From assembly GCA_015486915.1 (NCBI GenBank), contig WFQS01000437.1, positions 1-9,824 on the forward strand: a stretch of DNA of 9,824 bases, written 5' to 3'. Below, piece after piece: positions 7,104-9,824 of the stretch (position 1 is the stretch's first letter; each line of letters opens with the position of its first letter). The position numbers were made by a program, and so were the translations under genes. The stretch is from Desulfobacteraceae bacterium. GTDB lineage: Bacteria > Desulfobacterota > Desulfobacteria > Desulfobacterales > Desulfobacteraceae. Below the pieces are notes generated by a model. The model worked only from the letters and a program-made list of their open reading frames with translations, had not been told where the DNA came from and did not search any database.

Positions 7104-7598
7104 TTATTTTATCATCATTTGTGTAAGCATATAAAAAGCTTCTTCTACTTGCTCACCGGTTTTTGCACTGGTTTTTATCACTTTCATGCCGGAATCCTCC
7201 ATGGTTTTGATGTCTTCCCCTGTGATTTCCCATTCATCAGCTAAATCGGCTTTATTGATCAGAATTATAAAAGGGGCGCCTCCCGAAACTTTTTCAGCCA
7301 TTTTTTGTAGTTCAAGTCCTTTTTCAATGGTATTGCGGCGTGTGCCATCCATTACAATAAAGTATCCTGATGATCCCATTACATAGGCGGGTTTCACTTT
7401 CTGATAATCATCTTCGCCATGGATATCCCATAACATGAGGTTGATTTCGATATGGTTGATATGCACAATCTTTTGGTCAATCTTTACACCGATGGTGGTA
7501 TGATATTTTTCTGAAAAGATACTGCGTACAAACTGTTGAACCAGACTGGTTTTGCCAACGGCAAATGATCCAAGCATGCTAATTTTCTTTTTGATCAT
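7104..7598 (-). CDS. Ras/Rab-like small GTPase
   Basis: At 164 residues this is a bare G domain. The motifs are G1 GSFAVGKT (10-17), G2 Thr35 in TTIG, G3 WDIHGED (57-63), G4 NKAD (115-118) and G5 TSAK (143-146). The order and spacing are those of Rab/Ras proteins, so GTP binding is very likely. In eukaryotic Rabs G3 reads DTAGQE; here it reads DIHGED, so the catalytic Gln position holds Glu62. Slow intrinsic hydrolysis or need for a GAP is therefore possible (inference). There is no C-terminal cysteine for lipidation and no membrane segment; recruitment to the membrane would need a partner, and the obvious candidate is the product of the gene whose stop codon overlaps its ATG (4-base overlap, 7595-7598). 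It resembles bacterial Ras-superfamily proteins other than MglA, being shorter. Function is not established. Confidence 0.92.
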   Translation of the reverse strand: MIKKKISMLGSFAVGKTSLVQQFVRSIFSEKYHTTIGVKIDQKIVHINHIEINLMLWDIHGEDDYQKVKPAYVMGSSGYFIVMDGTRRNTIEKGLELQKMAEKVSGGAPFIILINKADLADEWEITGEDIKTMEDSGMKVIKTSAKTGEQVEEAFYMLTQMMIK

Positions 7599-9322
7599 TG
7601 TAAATCACGTTTTACATATTTTACTTTAAAACTTACTGTTCTTACTGAATAATTACCGGAATCCTGATCTTCAATAAACCTCACTTTAGGCACCAGCATT
7701 TCCATGGGGATACCGGCCTCCTGCATCCATCGGATAAACCGCATGGCCCTGGTGTGTGCAATGCGTTGATTGGCCGCCATGTTCCCTTTTCTGCTGGTAT
7801 ACGAACGCACCACAATCACCGGTACTGAATCGCCCCGTGACTTAAAATTCAGTATTTCTTTCGTGTCAAGAATCAGCTTCTTAAATGAAAGCTGTTGTGT
7901 ACTATCGAGCTGATCGATACCATAAGCAAACGAATAGGCTTGCGATTCAATGGCAAGGATTTTTCTCATTTCAGGCCTTTTCCGTACGGGAGCTTTCTCA
8001 GGCAGCGCCAGATGGTTAATCCCGGGAAGATAGGTAACAGCCTTTACTTTTTCCAGCCATCCTTCATCAGCAGTTCCTTTGACATACAGGGTATCACCAC
8101 TGTAATCAAACTGAACAGTGGCAGGCGGTTTTAATAACATCTTTGCCCTTTCAAGTACAATTTTACGATCGAGTGAAACAAAAGGTATTAAATTTAAACG
8201 AACATCATTTTTATGAAGCGCATAATTATCAGGCGAAGGAAGAACCGAAAGCGGATCGGCCATTCCTTTTATATAAAAGACATTTCCCGACCGTCCTGCA
8301 TCACTGATAAAAACACCTGCTGTATTTTGACAGGCTTTCAGGAATTTATTAAATCGTGAATGGCTTTGCCAGTATTGGTATCCGCAATAGCCTAAGGCGC
8401 CAATCAAAAGAAGTCCGATCAAGATCAAGGCTACGGGTTTGCCTTTTTTATGGGGCTTTTCTTCCTGCTGCACACAATTTTGCAAAAGGCTTTTATTTAT
8501 CTCAAATGGTGTGGTATCTCCTTCAAAATGTTCGAGTTCGTAAGCCGAGTTAATATGAATACCTTCAATACTCTCTTTCATTTTGTCGCGCAACGATACC
8601 GGTGCATTTCCCGCTACAATGGCAGCAATAATGGCATGGGGTCCCTGCTCAAGCCAGATGTTAAAATCACCCATATTGATGGCATCCAGCTCGCTGTCCT
8701 CCTGTTGAAATGAATCCTGAACAAAATCTTTAATTGCTGACAACATGGAGGAAACCAAATCGGCATCGGCTACATCTTCTTCATGTTCATCAGGCACTTT
8801 GGCCAGAAGCAAGCCTGTATTTTTATGGATCAGGAAGACCTGTTTTACCTGATAGATATAGGCATGCGACAAAACAATCTCAGCATAAGATTTCCCGCTA
8901 AAAATTGATTTCAAACGCCAACCGATGCGCTTGGGCGAAAAACTATTTTCGAGTGTGGAATTTACCTTGTCAAGCATTTGTTTGATATCCTCCGAAACTG
9001 CTTTCCGAATGGCTGGCATCATAATTGGAAAGAGAATGTCAGCCAGCGTTTTGGGATTGTTTTGAATGCTGTTTTTCAGCGCTTCTTCAAGCAGAGGTTG
9101 CAGATCATCAAGGCTGAGGTCTCCTTTTTGTACCATTTTGCGAATCGAGAGCGGCAAAAGCTGTCTGATTTCATCCGAAAAAGTTTCCGGATCCTGGATT
9201 AGCTTATTCAGTCTGTCCAGATCGTGAGCATCGTAGCCGGTCAGTATCTGCCTTAACTCACGCAATTGCGCTGGTGACAAGGCTTTTGTGATTGATTTAT
9301 TCGATTGGGATAATGCGGTCAT
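7595..9322 (-). CDS. Single-pass membrane protein with longin/roadblock-like cytoplasmic domain and periplasmic BON-like and OmpA-like domains
   Basis: The 575 residues split into two halves around one membrane helix (about 296-318), preceded by KPHKKGK, so the N-terminal half should be cytoplasmic. That half has a helical region (about 16-125, starting LRELRQILTG) and a segment (about 150-268) whose predicted order is strand (VKQVFLIH), strand (GLLLAKV), helix (187-205), strands (211-239), helix (243-265), as in longin/roadblock folds. The periplasmic half has two BON-like units (about 325-380 and 383-440, with a KGTADEGW segment) and an OmpA C-terminal-like domain (about 455-573). In the latter, Asn518 and Arg525 of the peptidoglycan-binding motif are kept, but the position of the usual Asp in HTD is Ser510. 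I recall similar N-domains in other bacterial OmpA-family proteins. Start: the upstream in-frame codons reach the previous gene's own TAA. Likely role: linking the envelope to the GTPase encoded next. Confidence 0.85.
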   Translation of the reverse strand: MTALSQSNKSITKALSPAQLRELRQILTGYDAHDLDRLNKLIQDPETFSDEIRQLLPLSIRKMVQKGDLSLDDLQPLLEEALKNSIQNNPKTLADILFPIMMPAIRKAVSEDIKQMLDKVNSTLENSFSPKRIGWRLKSIFSGKSYAEIVLSHAYIYQVKQVFLIHKNTGLLLAKVPDEHEEDVADADLVSSMLSAIKDFVQDSFQQEDSELDAINMGDFNIWLEQGPHAIIAAIVAGNAPVSLRDKMKESIEGIHINSAYELEHFEGDTTPFEINKSLLQNCVQQEEKPHKKGKPVALILIGLLLIGALGYCGYQYWQSHSRFNKFLKACQNTAGVFISDAGRSGNVFYIKGMADPLSVLPSPDNYALHKNDVRLNLIPFVSLDRKIVLERAKMLLKPPATVQFDYSGDTLYVKGTADEGWLEKVKAVTYLPGINHLALPEKAPVRKRPEMRKILAIESQAYSFAYGIDQLDSTQQLSFKKLILDTKEILNFKSRGDSVPVIVVRSYTSRKGNMAANQRIAHTRAMRFIRWMQEAGIPMEMLVPKVRFIEDQDSGNYSVRTVSFKVKYVKRDLQ

Positions 9323-9334
9323 AGGGTTTGTGGC

Positions 9335-9700
9335 TTAATCGGCTTGTGCTTTTATTTTGTTTGATAGATATTCCAGCATCTCCAAGGTGTCTTTCCTGCT
9401 AAGCATTGTTTTTTGAAGGTGATCTATCTTATGTCCCATATCTTCCTTCATCTGCTGATGCAAATCCATGAAATACTTTTCCTGTGCTTTTAACTCTTCG
9501 CGATATGCCTTCTCTTTTTTCTGAAAGTTATCTAACATTTCGGCAAATTTCTGCTGAAATTCAGCCTTATTGTTTTCTGTTAATTGTTCAAGATCAGCTC
9601 GAAGTTCGGCAAGTTTCAGATCCAACTCGCTCAACTCTTCTCCAAACAAAATCTCTTTAATACGGATTAAACTCTGTTCATCTTTATGGGGTATCGGCAT
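9335..9700 (-). CDS. Small soluble coiled-coil protein of unknown function
   Basis: The 121-residue product is strongly charged and almost wholly helical, with heptad-like spacing of Leu/Ile/Met/Phe from about residue 10 to 115. It has no signal peptide, membrane segment or cysteine. An in-frame TGA at 9707-9709 leaves ATG 9700 as the only reasonable start. It opens the operon: its stop lies 12 bases before the ATG of the OmpA-like gene and in the same frame. Residues 11-30 (LIRIKEILFG...LDLKL) resemble residues 20-38 of that next protein (LRELRQILTG...LDRL), which suggests a shared oligomerisation or docking motif. I do not recognise a named family. Scaffold or adaptor for the membrane protein or the GTPase is a guess from position and shape. 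Confidence 0.8.
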   Translation of the reverse strand: MPIPHKDEQSLIRIKEILFGEELSELDLKLAELRADLEQLTENNKAEFQQKFAEMLDNFQKKEKAYREELKAQEKYFMDLHQQMKEDMGHKIDHLQKTMLSRKDTLEMLEYLSNKIKAQAD

Positions 9701-9724
9701 AGGTTTTCATTCTTTAATGAAAAG

Positions 9725-9732
9725 TAAAGATA
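9725..9732 (-). promoter_or_regulatory. Candidate -7 box for the four-gene operon
   Basis: On the minus strand TATCTTTA matches TAnnTTTG in all but the last base and sits 24 bases before the ATG at 9700, the same distance as the box in front of the second lipoprotein gene. No clear TTTG is seen at -33. It would start a short leader of about 17 bases and drive all four genes. Confidence 0.45.
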
Positions 9733-9779
9733 GAAAAAAATCATTTTCACTCAGGATGAAGCAGATAAAAAAATATGCG

Positions 9780-9787
9780 TACTTTTG
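9780..9787 (+). promoter_or_regulatory. Candidate -7 box for a plus-strand gene beyond the window
   Basis: TACTTTTG is an exact match to the Bacteroidota -7 pattern TAnnTTTG and is followed by CAAA, a common continuation of such promoters. The -33 region is not recognisable. It points out of the window, away from the operon, and no start codon follows before the end, so its gene would begin beyond 9824. With the box at 9725-9732 it makes a divergent promoter region about 50 bases wide. Confidence 0.5.
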
Positions 9788-9824
9788 CAAACCCAAAAAA
9801 ATACCCCGCATTTTTAACTAAACC

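Noticed and set aside
7104..7598. Identification of the GTPase as MglA
   Set aside because: It is about 30 residues shorter than MglA as I recall it, with Rab-like G2 and G3 surroundings, and no MglB gene is adjacent. A wider Ras/Rab-like label is safer.
9570..9821. Plus-strand frame of 83 codons at the right edge
   Set aside because: It is antisense to the coiled-coil gene and crosses both candidate promoters; its composition is low-complexity Ser/Lys.
5581..9824. Two-component system with a response regulator in the operon
   Set aside because: None of the other three products has a receiver domain; the partner must lie elsewhere.
1..9824. CRISPR array, tRNA, rRNA, transposase or integrase
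   Set aside because: No short regularly spaced repeats, cloverleaf, rRNA stretch or recombinase motif was seen on either strand. The only repeats are coding modules.

Overview
The window looks like chromosomal DNA from a member of the Bacteroidota, probably class Bacteroidia. The evidence is the pair of LruC/PKD-type lipoproteins, the near absence of Shine-Dalgarno sequences with A-rich leaders instead, several TAnnTTTG-like -7 boxes of the Bacteroidota primary sigma factor, and an AT-rich composition. The genus cannot be read from the sequence. No tRNA, rRNA, CRISPR array, insertion sequence or integrase was seen.

Layout. Positions 1-507 are an AT-rich gap without a convincing gene; it holds a strong rho-independent-type terminator (255-292) and several smaller inverted repeats. 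Two tandem plus-strand genes follow (508-2976 and 3069-5522). They encode paralogous, modular lipoproteins of about 820 residues. They share a lipoprotein signal peptide, an N-terminal FDWKTTKT module and a C-terminal LruC/DUF4842-like module, but differ in the middle: three PKD repeats in the first, and a TYSQGGW-type domain plus two copies of a Cys-bounded beta domain in the second. A perfect 15-bp inverted repeat and a -7 box lie between them. A bidirectional terminator (5532-5567) closes the second gene and the convergent operon that follows.

The minus-strand operon, read from 9700 down to 5581, has four tightly packed genes. They encode a 121-residue coiled-coil protein, a 575-residue single-pass protein with a large cytoplasmic N-domain and a degenerate periplasmic OmpA-like C-domain, a 164-residue Ras/Rab-like GTPase, and a soluble PAS-type histidine kinase. 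Gaps are 12 nt, a 4-nt overlap and 8 nt, so joint transcription and translational coupling are likely. The cytoplasmic part of the OmpA-like protein has a strand/helix order resembling longin/roadblock folds, which in other systems serve as platforms or GAPs for small GTPases. The four proteins may therefore form one envelope-spanning GTPase signalling module feeding a histidine kinase. This is inference, and it is the most interesting thing in the window. A likely divergent promoter pair lies at the right edge (9725-9732 minus, 9780-9787 plus), so another plus-strand gene probably begins just beyond the window.
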